Assembly: GCA_001942185.1 (NCBI GenBank)
Contig: MKJV01000022.1
Span: 104,749-168,748 of the forward strand
From: Pseudonocardia sp. CNS-004
Lineage (GTDB): Bacteria; Actinomycetota; Actinomycetes; Mycobacteriales; Pseudonocardiaceae
Length of the DNA: 64,000 nucleotides
Reading direction: 5' to 3'
Shown here: positions 47,029 to 56,934 of the stretch, piece by piece
Numbering within the stretch: position 1 is the stretch's first letter
Layout: each line of letters starts with the position of its first letter
Position numbers and translations under genes: made by a program
Notes under the pieces: model-generated
What the model was told of the DNA's origin: nothing
Seen by the model: only the letters and a program-made list of their open reading frames with translations
Databases searched by the model: none

Positions 47029-47433
47029 GTGAGCATGCAGGTCGTCGAGGCCATGGCTCTGGGCCGGGGTGACGTGTTCGACAGCCGGTGCCCCGCGCGC
47101 GGGGTGCTCGACCACGTCACGAGCAAGTGGGCCGTGCTCGTGCTCGTCGGGCTGCGGGCCCGGCCGCTGCGCTACAGCGCGCTGCGCCGGGCGATCGGAG
47201 GCGTGAGCGAGAAGATGCTCGCGCAAACGCTGCGCACGCTCGAGACCGACGGGTTCGTGCACCGCGAGGTCGTGCCCACCGCGCCGCCCCAGGTGACCTA
47301 CAGCCTCACCGGGCTGGGTGAGGAGGTCACGGCCCACCTCGCCGGGCTGCTGGAGTGGATTGACACCCACATCCCGGACGTGCAGCAGGCCCGCGCGGAG
47401 AGGGCATCAGCCGACGGGCGCCACGGCCAGTAG
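47029..47433 (+). CDS. HxlR-family transcriptional regulator
   Basis: 134 aa with the family opening CPARGVLDHVTSKWAVLVLV (CPxxxxLxxxxGKWxxLIL; the conserved Cys is present), LRYSALRRAIGGVSEKMLAQ, TLRTLETDGFVHREVVPTAP and PQVTYSLTGLGEEV, a complete winged helix. The conserved N-terminal Cys often senses aldehydes, quinones or disulfide stress. GTG 47029 with GGAGG at 5 bases; ATG 47035 is possible. It likely represses the divergent NmrA-like gene. Its 3' end overlaps the acyl-CoA dehydrogenase frame on the other strand by 27 bp. Confidence 0.9.
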   Translation: MSMQVVEAMALGRGDVFDSRCPARGVLDHVTSKWAVLVLVGLRARPLRYSALRRAIGGVSEKMLAQTLRTLETDGFVHREVVPTAPPQVTYSLTGLGEEVTAHLAGLLEWIDTHIPDVQQARAERASADGRHGQ

Positions 47434-49326
47434 GGCGGCCTCGGTCTCGTGCTCGCCGTCCAGCAGCGGGCACGCGAGCCACGGCTCCGGGATCCCGAAG
47501 CCGTCGACGAGCGTGCGGGCGTGCGGGCGCAGCCGCCCGCAGAGCCCGTTCACCGCCTGCGTGACGGCCTTGGCGCGGGCGGGCGTCAGGTAGGCGTGCT
47601 CGACGAAGAAGGCGCGGTCGCTCTCGATCACCGACAGCGCGTGGAGCCGGAGCACGTCTGCGAGCAGGCCACGCACGCCGGGGTCGGTGACCCGGTCGAC
47701 GGCGGCGGCGAACGAGTCGAAGACGATCCGGTCCACGTGGGCGCGGGCGGCGACGAGCAGGTGGTCCTGGGCGCCGTTGAAGATCCCGAACTGGTCGGCG
47801 CCGGGGGCGAGCGCCTTGCGCATCCGCTGCGCGGCGTTCGCCAGCAGGTGCTGCTCGCGTTCGACGAGCAGCCACCGCTGGTACGCGCGGTCCCGGACGT
47901 CGCCGCGGCGTAGCACCGCGCGCAGCCCGGTGCGCTCGACGACCGTGTCGGCCACCATGTCGGCCGCGAACCGGGCCTTGCCCGCCAGGTCGAGCCGGGC
48001 GACGCGGCGGCCGTAGTCCGACAGGATCGTCTTCGCGACGAGCTGCATCAGCACGGTGTTGTCGCCCTCGAACGTGGTGAACACGTCGGTGTCTGCCTTG
48101 AGCTGCGGCAGCAGGTTCTCCGCGAGGTAACCGGCCCCTCCGCAGGCCTCCCGGCAGGTCTGGATCGTGGCGGTGGCGTGCCAGGTGGCCAGGGCCTTGA
48201 TGCCGGCGGCGCGGGTCTCCAGGTCGCGCTGGCGCCACTCGTCGCCCTCGACCCCGGGCGCCTGCAGGTCGTGCATGTCGGACACCAGGTCGCTCTGCGC
48301 GAAGTGCAGCGCGTACGTGGTGGCGAGCGCGGGGAGGAGCTTGCGCTGGTGCACGAGGTAGTCGAGGACGACGACCTCCTCCCCGGTGGCCGGGTCGGCG
48401 AACTGCCGGCGCACGGCGCCGTAGCGGATCGCCAGCGCGAGCGCCTTCTGGGTGGCGGTGCCCGCGCCGCCCGCCACGCTGATCCGACCGCGCACGAGGG
48501 TGCCGAGCATCGTGAAGAACCGGCGCGTCTCGTTCGCGATCGAGCTGGTGTACGCGCCGTCCTCGGTGATGTCGCCGAACCGGTTGAGCAGCGCCTCGCG
48601 CGGGACCCGGACGTGGTCGAACGTCAGCCTGCCGTTGTCGACGCCGTTGAGGCCCGCCTTCCGGCCGCAGTCGCCGATCGTGACCCCCGGCACCGGTGCG
48701 CCGGACTCGTCGCGGATGGGGACCAGCAGGGCGTGCACGCCGTGCGACCGGCCCTGCGTGACGAGCTGTGCGAAGACCACGGCCATCCGCCCGTCGCGGG
48801 CGGCGTTGCCGATGTAGTCCTTGCGGGCGCCGGGTTCGGGGGTGTGGATCTCGAACTCGCGCGTGGCCGGGTCGTACGTGGCCGTGGTGCGCAGGTTCTG
48901 CACGTCGGAGCCGTGGCCGGTCTCGGTCATCGCGAAGCACCCGAGCAGCTCACCGTCCATGATCTGCTTCAGGTACGCGTCGTGGTGCCGGGACGTGCCG
49001 AGCACCTGGACGGCCCCGCCGAACAGCCCCCACTGGACTCCGGCCTTGACCAGGAGCGACAGGTCGCCGTAGCCGAGCATCGCGAACGCGGTGACGACCC
49101 CGCCGACGTCGCCCCGGCCGCCGTACGCCGGGTCGAAGCCCTGGTGGGGGCGTCCGGTGGCGGCGAGCCTGCGCAGGTTCTCGGTGGTGAGCGCGCGGTA
49201 CTCCTCGGTGGAGAGGTCCGGGTCGGCGTTGAACGCGAGCTCGTCCATCTGCGCGCGGATCTCGTCGCGGACCTGCGCCCACCGCCCGTCGAGAACGCCG
49301 CGCAGCTCCTGCCGGTCGACGGTCAT
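47407..49326 (-). CDS. fadE5: Acyl-CoA dehydrogenase, FadE5 / acyl-CoA-oxidase-like
   Basis: Complete, 639 aa. Marks: FAMLGYGDLSLLVKAGVQWG, LLGCFAMTETGHGSDVQNLR, EFEIHTPEPGARKDYIGNAA, the helical domain RISVAGGAGTATQKALALAI, and FTTFEGDNTVLMQLVAKTIL with the catalytic base Glu, as in FadE5 of mycobacteria and eukaryotic acyl-CoA oxidases. It introduces the alpha,beta double bond of acyl-CoAs using FAD. The neighbouring genes (thiolase, two-domain FabG, MaoC hydratase) reproduce the mycobacterial fadE5-fadA2-fabG4-htdX neighbourhood. ATG 49326 overlaps the TetR stop in ATGA, so the two are translated together. The symbol is by similarity and context. Confidence 0.9.
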   Translation of the reverse strand: MTVDRQELRGVLDGRWAQVRDEIRAQMDELAFNADPDLSTEEYRALTTENLRRLAATGRPHQGFDPAYGGRGDVGGVVTAFAMLGYGDLSLLVKAGVQWGLFGGAVQVLGTSRHHDAYLKQIMDGELLGCFAMTETGHGSDVQNLRTTATYDPATREFEIHTPEPGARKDYIGNAARDGRMAVVFAQLVTQGRSHGVHALLVPIRDESGAPVPGVTIGDCGRKAGLNGVDNGRLTFDHVRVPREALLNRFGDITEDGAYTSSIANETRRFFTMLGTLVRGRISVAGGAGTATQKALALAIRYGAVRRQFADPATGEEVVVLDYLVHQRKLLPALATTYALHFAQSDLVSDMHDLQAPGVEGDEWRQRDLETRAAGIKALATWHATATIQTCREACGGAGYLAENLLPQLKADTDVFTTFEGDNTVLMQLVAKTILSDYGRRVARLDLAGKARFAADMVADTVVERTGLRAVLRRGDVRDRAYQRWLLVEREQHLLANAAQRMRKALAPGADQFGIFNGAQDHLLVAARAHVDRIVFDSFAAAVDRVTDPGVRGLLADVLRLHALSVIESDRAFFVEHAYLTPARAKAVTQAVNGLCGRLRPHARTLVDGFGIPEPWLACPLLDGEHETEAALLAVAPVG

Positions 49327-49964
49327 GACGTCTCCTCCTCCGTGCGGGCGACCACCCCGGACAGCCCCGCCCACGCGAGGTCCGTCAGGTGATCGGCCAA
49401 TTGGTCCCTGGTCATACCCGCCGGACGGGCGATCCAGTTGTCGGCCGCGGAACGCACCATTCCCACCACCCCGTGGCCCCACGCCACCGCAGGCGCGGGA
49501 TCGGCGCCCGCCGCGGCCAGCTGCTCCGCGATCGCGTCGGCGACCTGGTCCCCGATCAGGGAGACGAGGTCGGCGAGCGGGTCGGCGTCGAGCGTGCGGT
49601 CGACGAGCGGGCGGTGTACCACGAACCGGTACACCTCGGGGTCGTGCTCGATCAGCCGCAGGTACGCCGCGATCGCGGCGGCGGCCTGGGCGCGGGGCCC
49701 CGCGGCGCCGTCCACCGCCGCGCGCACCTGCCCGAGCAGCACCTGCGCCACGCGTTCGCAGACGGCGGCGTAGAGCTCGGTGCGGTCGGCGAAGTGCCGG
49801 TAGACGGCTGTTTTGCTGGTGCGGGCCGCCGCGGCGACGTGGTCCATGCCCAGGCTCGCGCCGTGGGTGCGGATGGCGGCGATCGCGGCGTCGGTGAGGG
49901 CGGCGCGCCGCGACCGCCGGTGGTCGTCCCACCGGCTCGCGCGTCGGTCGCGCACCGCACTCAT
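49323..49964 (-). CDS. TetR-family regulator of the fatty-acid block
   Basis: 213 aa. N-terminal helix-turn-helix: LTDAAIAAIRTHGASLGMDH, VAAAARTSKTAVYRHFADRT, ELYAAVCERVA. The C-terminal domain matches WHG-type TetR proteins (DNWIARPAGMTRDQLADHLT, DLAWAGLSGV). It heads a two-gene unit with the acyl-CoA dehydrogenase and is divergent from the thiolase-fabG-maoC unit. The palindrome at 49973-49996 sits between them, so one repressor dimer could control both directions, presumably releasing on an acyl-CoA. Confidence 0.9.
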   Translation of the reverse strand: MSAVRDRRASRWDDHRRSRRAALTDAAIAAIRTHGASLGMDHVAAAARTSKTAVYRHFADRTELYAAVCERVAQVLLGQVRAAVDGAAGPRAQAAAAIAAYLRLIEHDPEVYRFVVHRPLVDRTLDADPLADLVSLIGDQVADAIAEQLAAAGADPAPAVAWGHGVVGMVRSAADNWIARPAGMTRDQLADHLTDLAWAGLSGVVARTEEETS

Positions 49965-49972
49965 GTAACCAA

Positions 49973-49996
49973 CGGTACCGTGTACTCTGAGTACCG
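49973..49996. promoter_or_regulatory. Palindromic operator of the fatty-acid block
   Basis: CGGTAC (49973-49978) faces GTACCG (49991-49996), and inside lies GTACT-CTG-AGTAC (49982-49994). The site is 9 bp before the TetR start and 25 bp before the thiolase start. Confidence 0.65.
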
Positions 49997-50020
49997 GCTA
50001 CTCGTGGGTAGGAGACCGTC

Positions 50021-51303
50021 ATGCCGGACACCCGGAAGGCCGCCGTCATCGGCGGCAACCGCATCCCCTTCGCCCGCGCGGGCGGCGCCTACGCGCGCGC
50101 GTCCAACCTCGACATGCTCACCGCCACCCTCGACGGCCTCGCCGCCCGCTTCGGTCTGGCGGGCGAGCGGCTCGGCGAGGTGGCGGGCGGCGCGGTGCTC
50201 AAGCACAGCCGCGACCGCGACCTCACCCGCGAGGCCGTGCTGGGCAGCACGCTCTCGCCGTACACGCCCGCCTACGACGTCCAGCAGCCTGCGGCACCGG
50301 GCTCGAGACCGTCGTCCTCGTCGCGAACAAGATCGCCCTCGGGCAGGTGGACTGCGGGATCGCCGCAGGCGTCGACACCGCGAGCGACGCGCCCGTCGCG
50401 CTCAACGACGACCTGCGCCGCGTCCTGATGGCGTTGAACAGCGCGAAGACGATGGGCGGGCGGGTTGCCGCGCTGCGCGGCCTGCGGCCGGCACAGGTCG
50501 TGCCGGAGGTCCCCCGCAACGCCGAGCCGCGCACCGGCCTCTCGATGGGCGAGCACGCGGCGCGGACCGCCCTGGAACGGCAGGTGGGCCGGGAGGAGCA
50601 GGACGAGCTCACCGTCGCGAGCCACCGCAACCTCGCCGCCGCCTACGACCGCGGCTTCTTCGACGACCTGGTGACGCCCTACCTCGGGCTCACCCGCGAC
50701 CAGAACCTGCGCCCCGACACCTCGGTGGAGAAGCTCGCCACGCTGAAGCCGGTCTTCGGCAAGGGCGCGAACGCCACGATGACGGCCGGCAACTCCACCC
50801 CGCTCACCGACGGCGCCTCGGCCGTGCTGCTCGGCTCCGACGAGTGGGCCGCCGAGCACCGGCTGCCGGTGCTCGCGCACGTCGTCGACGCCGAGACCGC
50901 CGCCGTCGACTTCGTCCACGGTTCCGACGGCCTGCTCACCGCGCCCGTGTACGCCGTGCCGCGGCTGCTCGAACGCAACGGCCTCACGCTGCAGGACTTC
51001 GACTTCTACGAGATCCACGAGGCCTTTGCGTCCACCGTGCTCGCCACGCTGAGCGCGTGGGAGGACCCGGCGTTCGCGAAGGAGCGGCTCGGCCTCGACG
51101 CCCCGCTCGGCGCGATCGACCGGGCGAAGCTCAACGTCGCGGGCTCGTCGCTGGCCACCGGGCACCCGTTCGCGGCCACCGGCGGGCGGATCGTCGCCAC
51201 GCTGGCGAAGCTGCTGCACGAGAAGGGCGCCCCGGCGCGTGGGCTGATCAGCATCTGCGCGGCCGGCGGGCAGGGTGTCGTCGCGATCCTGGAGGCGGCC
51301 TGA
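50021..51303 (+). CDS. fadA2: Acetyl-CoA acyltransferase (thiolase), FadA2-like (one apparent frameshift)
   Basis: About 427 aa. Thiolase signatures: KAAVIGGNRIPFARAGGAYA, catalytic Cys in ACGTGLETVVLVANKIALGQ, NSTPLTDGASAVLLGS, EIHEAFASTVLATLSAW with catalytic His, LNVAGSSLATGHPFAATGGR, and SICAAGGQGVVAILEA with the second Cys. It cleaves 3-ketoacyl-CoA in beta-oxidation. One base is missing near 50292, directly before the active Cys (QQ-ACGTG). ATG 50021 has GGAG at 7 bases. The stop overlaps the next start (TGATG), the first of three linked genes. Confidence 0.9.
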
Positions 51304-52626
51304 TGCCGGGTGACGCACTGCGCGACCTGTCGCAGAACCGGCTCGTCCGGCGGCTGGGGGTGCCGCGGATCCCGGTGCTGCGCCGCTACGAGCCCGGACA
51401 GCCGCTCCTCGACGGGCCCGCGCTCCTCGGCGCCGTCGGCGGGGGTGGGCTCGTCGACGCGTCCGCGCCCTGCTCGCCGACGCCGGTGTGGCGGAGGCGG
51501 GCGAGGACGGGAAGGTGGCGGCGGCCGTCCTCGACGCCACCGGGGCGCGCACCCTCGACGACCTCGCCGCCGCGCGGGAGTTCCTCACGCCCGCGGTGCG
51601 GCGGCTCGGACCGTCCGGGCGGCTGCTGGTGTTCGGCCCGGCAGCCGATCCCGCGGCGTCCGATCCCGCCGATGCCGAGGCGGCGGCGTGGCGCAGGCGT
51701 TCGACGGGCTGATCCGGTCGGCAGGCAAGGAAGTGCGGGCGGGCGCCACGGCCAACCTGCTCGTCGTGGCGTCCGATTCCGCGCTCGCCTCCTCGCTACG
51801 CTTTTTCCTCTCCGCGCGATCCGCGTTCGTGTCCGGGCAGGTCGTGCGGATCGGCCCGCCGGTCGGGCCGTCCGAGCCGGTGGACCCGCCGCTCTCCGGG
51901 CGGGTCGCGGTGGTCACCGGCGCGGCGCGCGGCATCGGTGAGGCCATCGCCGAGACCCTGCACCGCGACGGCGCCACGATCGTGGCCGTCGACGTCCCGG
52001 CCGCCGGTGACGCACTGGCCCGCGTCGCCAACCGCACCGGTGGCACCGCGCTGCAGCTCGACATCACGGCACCCGATGCGTCCGAACGCCTGCTCGCGCA
52101 CCTGCGGGAACGGCACGGCCGGGTGGACGTGGTGGTGCACAATGCCGGCATCACCCGCGACAAGCTGCTCGCCAACATGGACGCCGACCGCTGGAACGCC
52201 GTGCTCGCGGTCAACCTGCGTTCCCAGCTGGCGATCAACGGTGCGCTCCTCGGGGACGCCACTCTGCTCGGCACGAGCGCCCGGATCGTCTGCATCTCGT
52301 CGATGAGCGGGATCGCGGGCAACCGCGGGCAGACGAACTACGCGGCGAGCAAGGCGGGCGTGATCGGGATGGTCCGCGCGCTCGCCCCGCGGTTCGCCGA
52401 GCGCGGGGCCACGATCAACGCGGTCGCGCCGGGCTTCATCGAGACCGCGATGACGGCGAAGATGCCGCTCGCCACCCGGGAGGCCGGCCGGCGGGTCAGC
52501 AGCCTCCGGCAGGGCGGGCTGCCCGTCGACGTCGCCGAGGCGGTGGGCTGGCTCGCGCAGTCCGCGTCGGCGGGTGTCACCGGCCAGGTCGTGCGCGTGG
52601 ACGGCCAGAACATGCTGGGGGCCTGA
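51303..52626 (+). CDS. fabG4: Two-domain 3-oxoacyl-(acyl-carrier-protein/CoA) reductase, FabG4-like (two apparent frameshifts)
   Basis: About 441 aa. An N-terminal flavodoxin-like domain without motifs ([40 protein letters not shown]) precedes a full SDR domain: [20 protein letters not shown] (TGxxxGIG), [20 protein letters not shown], catalytic Ser in [20 protein letters not shown], then Tyr-x3-Lys, and [13 protein letters not shown]. This is the high-molecular-weight FabG of actinobacteria (FabG4, 454 aa in mycobacteria). It reduces or oxidises 3-hydroxy/3-ketoacyl thioesters with NAD(H). Frames change near 51470 and 51690 in the N-terminal domain. It overlaps neighbours at both ends by single-base TGATG junctions. 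Confidence 0.9.
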
Positions 52627-53472
52627 TGACGGGCCTCGGCACCCTCTACATCAAAGCCGCGATCGGCGCCGTCGGCCCGCGCGGGCACGAGCTGCCCGAC
52701 ACCGTGCTGAGCAGGGACGTCGCCGTCGACCGCGACCACCTCGCGGAGTACGCGCACGTCTGCGGCTTCCCGGTGGCCGACACCCTGCCGGTGACCTACC
52801 CGCACGTGCTGGCGTTCCCGCTGCAGGTGGAGCTGATGGCGCGGCGATCGTTCCCGCTGCCGCTTCCCGGCCTCGTGCACGTGCGGAACCGGATCACCGC
52901 GCACCGGGCGATCGACGCCGCCGAACCGCTCACCGTGCGCGTCCACGCCGAGGGACTGCGGGCACACCCGAAGGTGCCCAGGTCGACCTCGTCGCCGAGA
53001 TCGACGCCGCGGGCGATGTGGTCTGGGAGGGCCGCAGCACCTACCTCGCCCGCGGCGCCGCCGCGCCGGAGGGCGCGCCCGGCCCGGCCGAACCGCCCGG
53101 GATCGAGGACGCGGCGTCGGTGGCCACCTGGCGGGTCGCGCCGACACCGGCCGCCGCTACGCCCGCGTGAGCGGCGACGTGAACCCGATACACCTGCACC
53201 CGTGGGCGGCGAAGGCGTTCGGCTTCCCGCGGGCGATCGCCCACGGCATGTGGACGGCCGCCCGCGTCGTCGCCGTGCTCCAGGGCCGCCTCCCCGGTGC
53301 CGTCACCTACGACGTGGCATTCGGCAAGCCGCTGCTGCTCCCCTCCACGGTGGAGCTGCGCACGCGCGTGGAAGGCGACGCGTGGAACGTGGAGGTCCGC
53401 GGCCGCAAGGCGGCCCACCTGAAGGCCCACATCACCCCGCTCGTCGGAAGGCAACTGCCTCGATCGGCCTAG
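52626..53472 (+). CDS. htdX: MaoC-family enoyl/3-hydroxyacyl thioester dehydratase, HtdX-like (two apparent frameshifts)
   Basis: About 282 aa with a double hot-dog fold. The N-terminal half (DRDHLAEYAHVCGFPVADTL, PVTYPHVLAFPLQVELM) lacks catalytic residues. The C-terminal half carries the R-hydratase motif YARVSGDVNPIHLHPWAAKA with Asp and His, then FGFPRAIAHGMWTAARVVAV. Frames change near 52977 and 53152, the second just before the catalytic motif. Length and fold match HtdX, which follows FabG4 in mycobacteria. It hydrates enoyl thioesters. It is the last gene of the thiolase unit; the cyclase start follows 5 bp on. Confidence 0.88.
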
Positions 53473-53477
53473 ACTCG

Positions 53478-55033
53478 ATGTCCATGGCGCGCAGCAGGCG
53501 GGTCCGGCGGTGGGTCATCGACTGGCCTGCCCGGATCGCGCTGGCGGTCGTCGTCGTGTTCGCGAACGTGGGCGGTGCGGCCGTCGTGTTCGTGCTCGCC
53601 GCATGGGTGCTGCCGGAGGGCCCGCTCACCGATCCCGGCCGCGTCCGCACGCTCAACCTCGTGGCGTTCGGGGTGTACCTGCTGCTGGCGGTGCCGATCG
53701 GGCTGGTGTGGGGCGGGCGGCGGTTCCGCCTGCGCAGGGGCGAAGCGGACGCCGAGCAGCGCCGCGAGCGGCGGATGGTGCTGTACGGGCCGCTGCGGCT
53801 CGTCACGGTGCAGGCGGTGCTGTGGGTGCTGGCCGCCACGGTGTTCGTGCTGCTCAACCTGCCGTATTCGGTGCGGCTGGCGTCGTCGGTCGGCGAGACG
53901 ATCCTGCTCGGCGGCATCACGACGTGCGCACTGGCGTACCTGCTCAGCGAGCGCATCCTGCGCCACACGGCCGCGAACGTGCTGGCCGCCCACCCGCCGA
54001 AGCCGCGGCGCGGGTTGCCCGGCATCGTCGTGCGGTCGCTGCTGTTCTGGGCGCTCGGCACGGGCGTCCCGGTGATCGGGCTGATGCTGACGGCCGTATC
54101 GGCGCTGGTGTACGGGGACGTGCCCGCCGACCGGCTCGCGGTGATCGTGCTCGCGATCGGCGGCACCGCGCTCGGCGCAGGCCTGCTCGTGACCGTGGGC
54201 GCCGCCCGCGCCGTCGCCGACCCGGTGAACGCGGTGCGCCGCGCGATGCGGCGGGTGCAGCACGGCGAGCTCGACGCGGGCGTCACGGTGTACGACGGCA
54301 CCGAGCTCGGGCAGCTGCAGTCCGGCTTCAACACGATGGTCGCGGGCCTGCGCGAGCGGGAGCGGATCCACGACCTGTTCGGCCGGCACGTCGGCCGGGA
54401 CGTGGCGCGCGCTGCGGCCGCGGCCGGTGAGGTGCGACTGGGCGGCGAGGTCCGCCGGGTCGGCGTGCTGTTCGTGGACCTGGTCGGGTCGACCTCGCTC
54501 ACGGCCGAGCAGCCGCCCGAGGAGGTCGTCGGCCTGCTGAACCGCTTCTTCGCCGTCGTCGTCGAGGTGGTCGAGGAGCACGACGGCTGGATCAACAAGT
54601 TCGAGGGCGACGCCGCCCTCGCCGTCTTCGGGGCCCCGGTCGCGGGCCGGACCCGGCCGGGTGCGCGCTCGCGGCCGGGCGGGTGCTGGCGGCCCGGCTC
54701 GCCGCCGAGCTGCCCGACGTCACCGCCGGCATCGGGATCTCCGCGGGGGACGCGGTGGCCGGCAACGTCGGTGACGTCCGGCGCTACGAGTACACGGTGA
54801 TCGGCGATCCGGTGAACGAGGCGGCCCGGCTCACCGACCTGGCCAAGACCGTGCCCGGTCGGGTCCTCGCGGCCGCGGACGCCGTGGCGATGGCCGGGGA
54901 GGACGAGGCCGTCCGCTGGGGGCTCGGCGACACCACCGTGCTCCGCGGCCGCACCGCCCCCACCCGCCTCGCGTTCCCCGCGGAGCACGCCCCGCCGCAG
55001 CGGGACGAGGCGGCAGCCGCGGGCACCGGCTGA
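53478..55033 (+). CDS. Membrane class III adenylate cyclase with HAMP domain (one apparent frameshift)
   Basis: About 518 aa. Six membrane segments (for example [60 protein letters not shown]), a HAMP linker ([20 protein letters not shown]), then a cyclase domain: metal Asp in [20 protein letters not shown], purine-specifying Lys in [16 protein letters not shown], second specificity Asp in [17 protein letters not shown] and transition-state Asn/Arg in NEAAR. All support ATP to cAMP. The plan equals Rv1318c-Rv1320c-type cyclases of mycobacteria. One base is missing near 54650. Co-oriented behind the fatty-acid genes at 5 bp, so possibly one transcript. Confidence 0.9.
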
Positions 55034-55133
55034 CGCCGACTCGCGGGAAGGACCGGTCCGAGGGCGGGATCTTGCAGCTGCGCGGCCGAAATCCGCGTGG
55101 TCGGTGTCGGTGCGCGGAGTTAGCGTCGCGCTC

Positions 55134-56033
55134 ATGACCTCACCGGCCGTCCGGCCCGTCGCTCCCGCCTCCCGCTACCGGTGGGGCGCGCTGCTGGCCG
55201 TCGGGTTCACGGTGCTCGCGTGGGCGTCGGCGTTCGTGGGCATCCGCGCCGTCGGGGCCTATTACGAGCCCGGCCCGCTCACGCTCGGCCGGCTGCTGGT
55301 CGGGTCGCTCGCGCTGGGGGCGGGCCTGCTGGTGGCGCGGCGCTGGGTGTGGCCGACGCGGCGCGAGTGGGCGTTGGTCGTCCTGTGCGCGCTCGCGTGG
55401 TTCACGGTCTACAACCTCGCCCTCAACGCGGCCGAGCAGCGCATCGACGCGGGCACCACGGCGATGCTGGTGAACGTCGGCCCGATCCTCATCGCGCTGT
55501 TCGCCGGCCTGTGGCTCGGCGAGGGCTTCCCGCGGTGGCTGGTGACCGGTGCGCTCGTCGCCTTCACGGGCGCGGTGCTGGTGGGCGCGGCCACGTCGAA
55601 CACCGATGGGGCCGACCTGCTCGGAGTGGCGCTCTGCCTCGTCGCGGCCGTGACGTACGCGGTCGGCGTGCTCGCGCAGAAGCCGGTGCTGCGCCGCTTG
55701 CCCGCGCTGCAGGTCACCTGGCTCGCCTGCACGATCGGCGCGCTCGCCTGCGTGCCGTTCGCGCCGGGGCTGGTCACCGACCTGGCCGCCGCCCCCGCTG
55801 GGGCGACGGCAGGCCTGGTGTACCTCGGCGTCGTGCCCACCGCGCTCGCGTTCAGCACGTGGGCGTACGCGCTCGCGCGGATGGACGCCGGGCGGCTCGG
55901 CGTCAGCACGTACCTCGTGCCGCCGATCACGATCCTCATGTCCGCCGGGCTGCTGGGTGAGCTGCCCCCGCTCCTCGCGATAGCAGGTGGCGCGGTCTGC
56001 CTGGTGGGGGTGGCGCTGTCGCGGCGTAGCTAG
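55134..56033 (+). CDS. EamA/DMT-family permease (RhaT/YdcZ type)
   Basis: 299 aa complete, ten membrane segments in two EamA repeats: FTVLAWASAFVGIRAVGAYY (repeat 1) and LLGVALCLVAAVTYAVGVLA, LVYLGVVPTALAFSTWAYAL (repeat 2, with the P-T-ALAFxxWxxAL signature). Members export amino acids or small metabolites. ATG 55134 gives a usual N-terminus. A perfect stem-loop follows behind the stop, shared with the convergent DUF1445 gene. The substrate is unknown. Confidence 0.88.
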   Translation: MTSPAVRPVAPASRYRWGALLAVGFTVLAWASAFVGIRAVGAYYEPGPLTLGRLLVGSLALGAGLLVARRWVWPTRREWALVVLCALAWFTVYNLALNAAEQRIDAGTTAMLVNVGPILIALFAGLWLGEGFPRWLVTGALVAFTGAVLVGAATSNTDGADLLGVALCLVAAVTYAVGVLAQKPVLRRLPALQVTWLACTIGALACVPFAPGLVTDLAAAPAGATAGLVYLGVVPTALAFSTWAYALARMDAGRLGVSTYLVPPITILMSAGLLGELPPLLAIAGGAVCLVGVALSRRS

Positions 56034-56072
56034 CGGTGGGGATGACCTGGGCAGGCCGTGCACATCTCCGGA

Positions 56073-56106
56073 CCACCGTGCACATGTCCTGCGGTGTGCA
56101 CGGTGG
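56073..56106. terminator. Perfect 12-bp stem-loop between convergent genes
   Basis: CCACCGTGCACA (56073-56084), 10-nt loop, TGTGCACGGTGG (56095-56106). Two further GTGCAC words flank it (56058 and 56116 region), making alternative pairings possible. It is between the EamA stop and the DUF1445 stop; without a T-run, but stem strength and position favour bidirectional termination. Confidence 0.65.
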
Positions 56107-56151
56107 ACCCTTGGTGTGCACCGCCGAGTTGTCTGCGCGGAGCCGGGCCGG

Positions 56152-56934
56152 CTACATGTGGTGGATGCGGTAGTCCTCGTCCTCGGCATCCGTGATCAGC
56201 ATGTGTCCTGGCGCGTGGGAGATCGCGAGCGCGGGCTTCGACTCGACGACCGCGGCCTGCGGGGTCACCCCGCAGCCCCAGAACACGGGCACGTCCCCCG
56301 GCTCGAACCGCACCGGGTCGCCGTAGTCGGGCGCGTCCAGGTCACGGATTCCCAGCTCGCGGGGGTTGCCGACGTGGACGGGTGCGCCGTGCACGGCCGG
56401 GTAGGCGGCCGTGACGCGCACGGCCGTCTCGACGAGGTCCTTCGGCACGGGGCGCATCGACACCACCATCGGGCCGCTGATGGCCCCGGCGGGCCGGCAC
56501 CGCACCGACGTCCGGTACATCGGCACGTTGACGCCCTGCTCCACGTGCCGCACCGGCACCCCGGCGGCGCCGAGCGCGCGCTCGAACGTGAAGCTGCAGC
56601 CGATGAGGAAGCCGACGAGGTCGTCGCGCCACGCGTCGAGGACGTCGGTGGGCTCCTCGGTCAGCTCGCCGTCGACGTAGACGCGGTAGCGCGGGATGTC
56701 GGTGCGGATGTCGCCCGCGAGCAGCGGGCCGGACACCGAGCCCGCCTCCAGCACGTCGAGCACCGGGCAGGGCTGCGGGTTCCGTTGGGCGAACAGCAGG
56801 AAATCCCATGCGATGTCCCGGGGCACCGCGATGAGGTTCGCCTGGGTGTAGCCGTCGCACCAGCCCGCGGTCGGGGTGACGAGACCGGCGCGGAACCGGG
56901 CTCTGGCGGCGCAGGGTGTCTGGGGTCCGTTCAC
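56152..56934 (-). CDS. DUF1445 / YcsI-type putative hydro-lyase (D-glutamate cyclase family)
   Basis: 260 aa, complete. Family pattern: [20 protein letters not shown] (PTxGxAPGYxQANL), [20 protein letters not shown] (NPxxCPxLDV), [60 protein letters not shown] and [20 protein letters not shown]. This family is found beside pxp/kip genes (Bacillus ycsI) and includes mitochondrial D-glutamate cyclase, which converts D-glutamate to 5-oxo-D-proline. Here it is the last gene of the 5-oxoproline operon, GTG 56934 overlapping the pxpC stop in GTGA with GGAGGAG upstream. A role in feeding or salvaging 5-oxoproline is inferred from that. Confidence 0.88.
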   Translation of the reverse strand: MNGPQTPCAARARFRAGLVTPTAGWCDGYTQANLIAVPRDIAWDFLLFAQRNPQPCPVLDVLEAGSVSGPLLAGDIRTDIPRYRVYVDGELTEEPTDVLDAWRDDLVGFLIGCSFTFERALGAAGVPVRHVEQGVNVPMYRTSVRCRPAGAISGPMVVSMRPVPKDLVETAVRVTAAYPAVHGAPVHVGNPRELGIRDLDAPDYGDPVRFEPGDVPVFWGCGVTPQAAVVESKPALAISHAPGHMLITDAEDEDYRIHHM

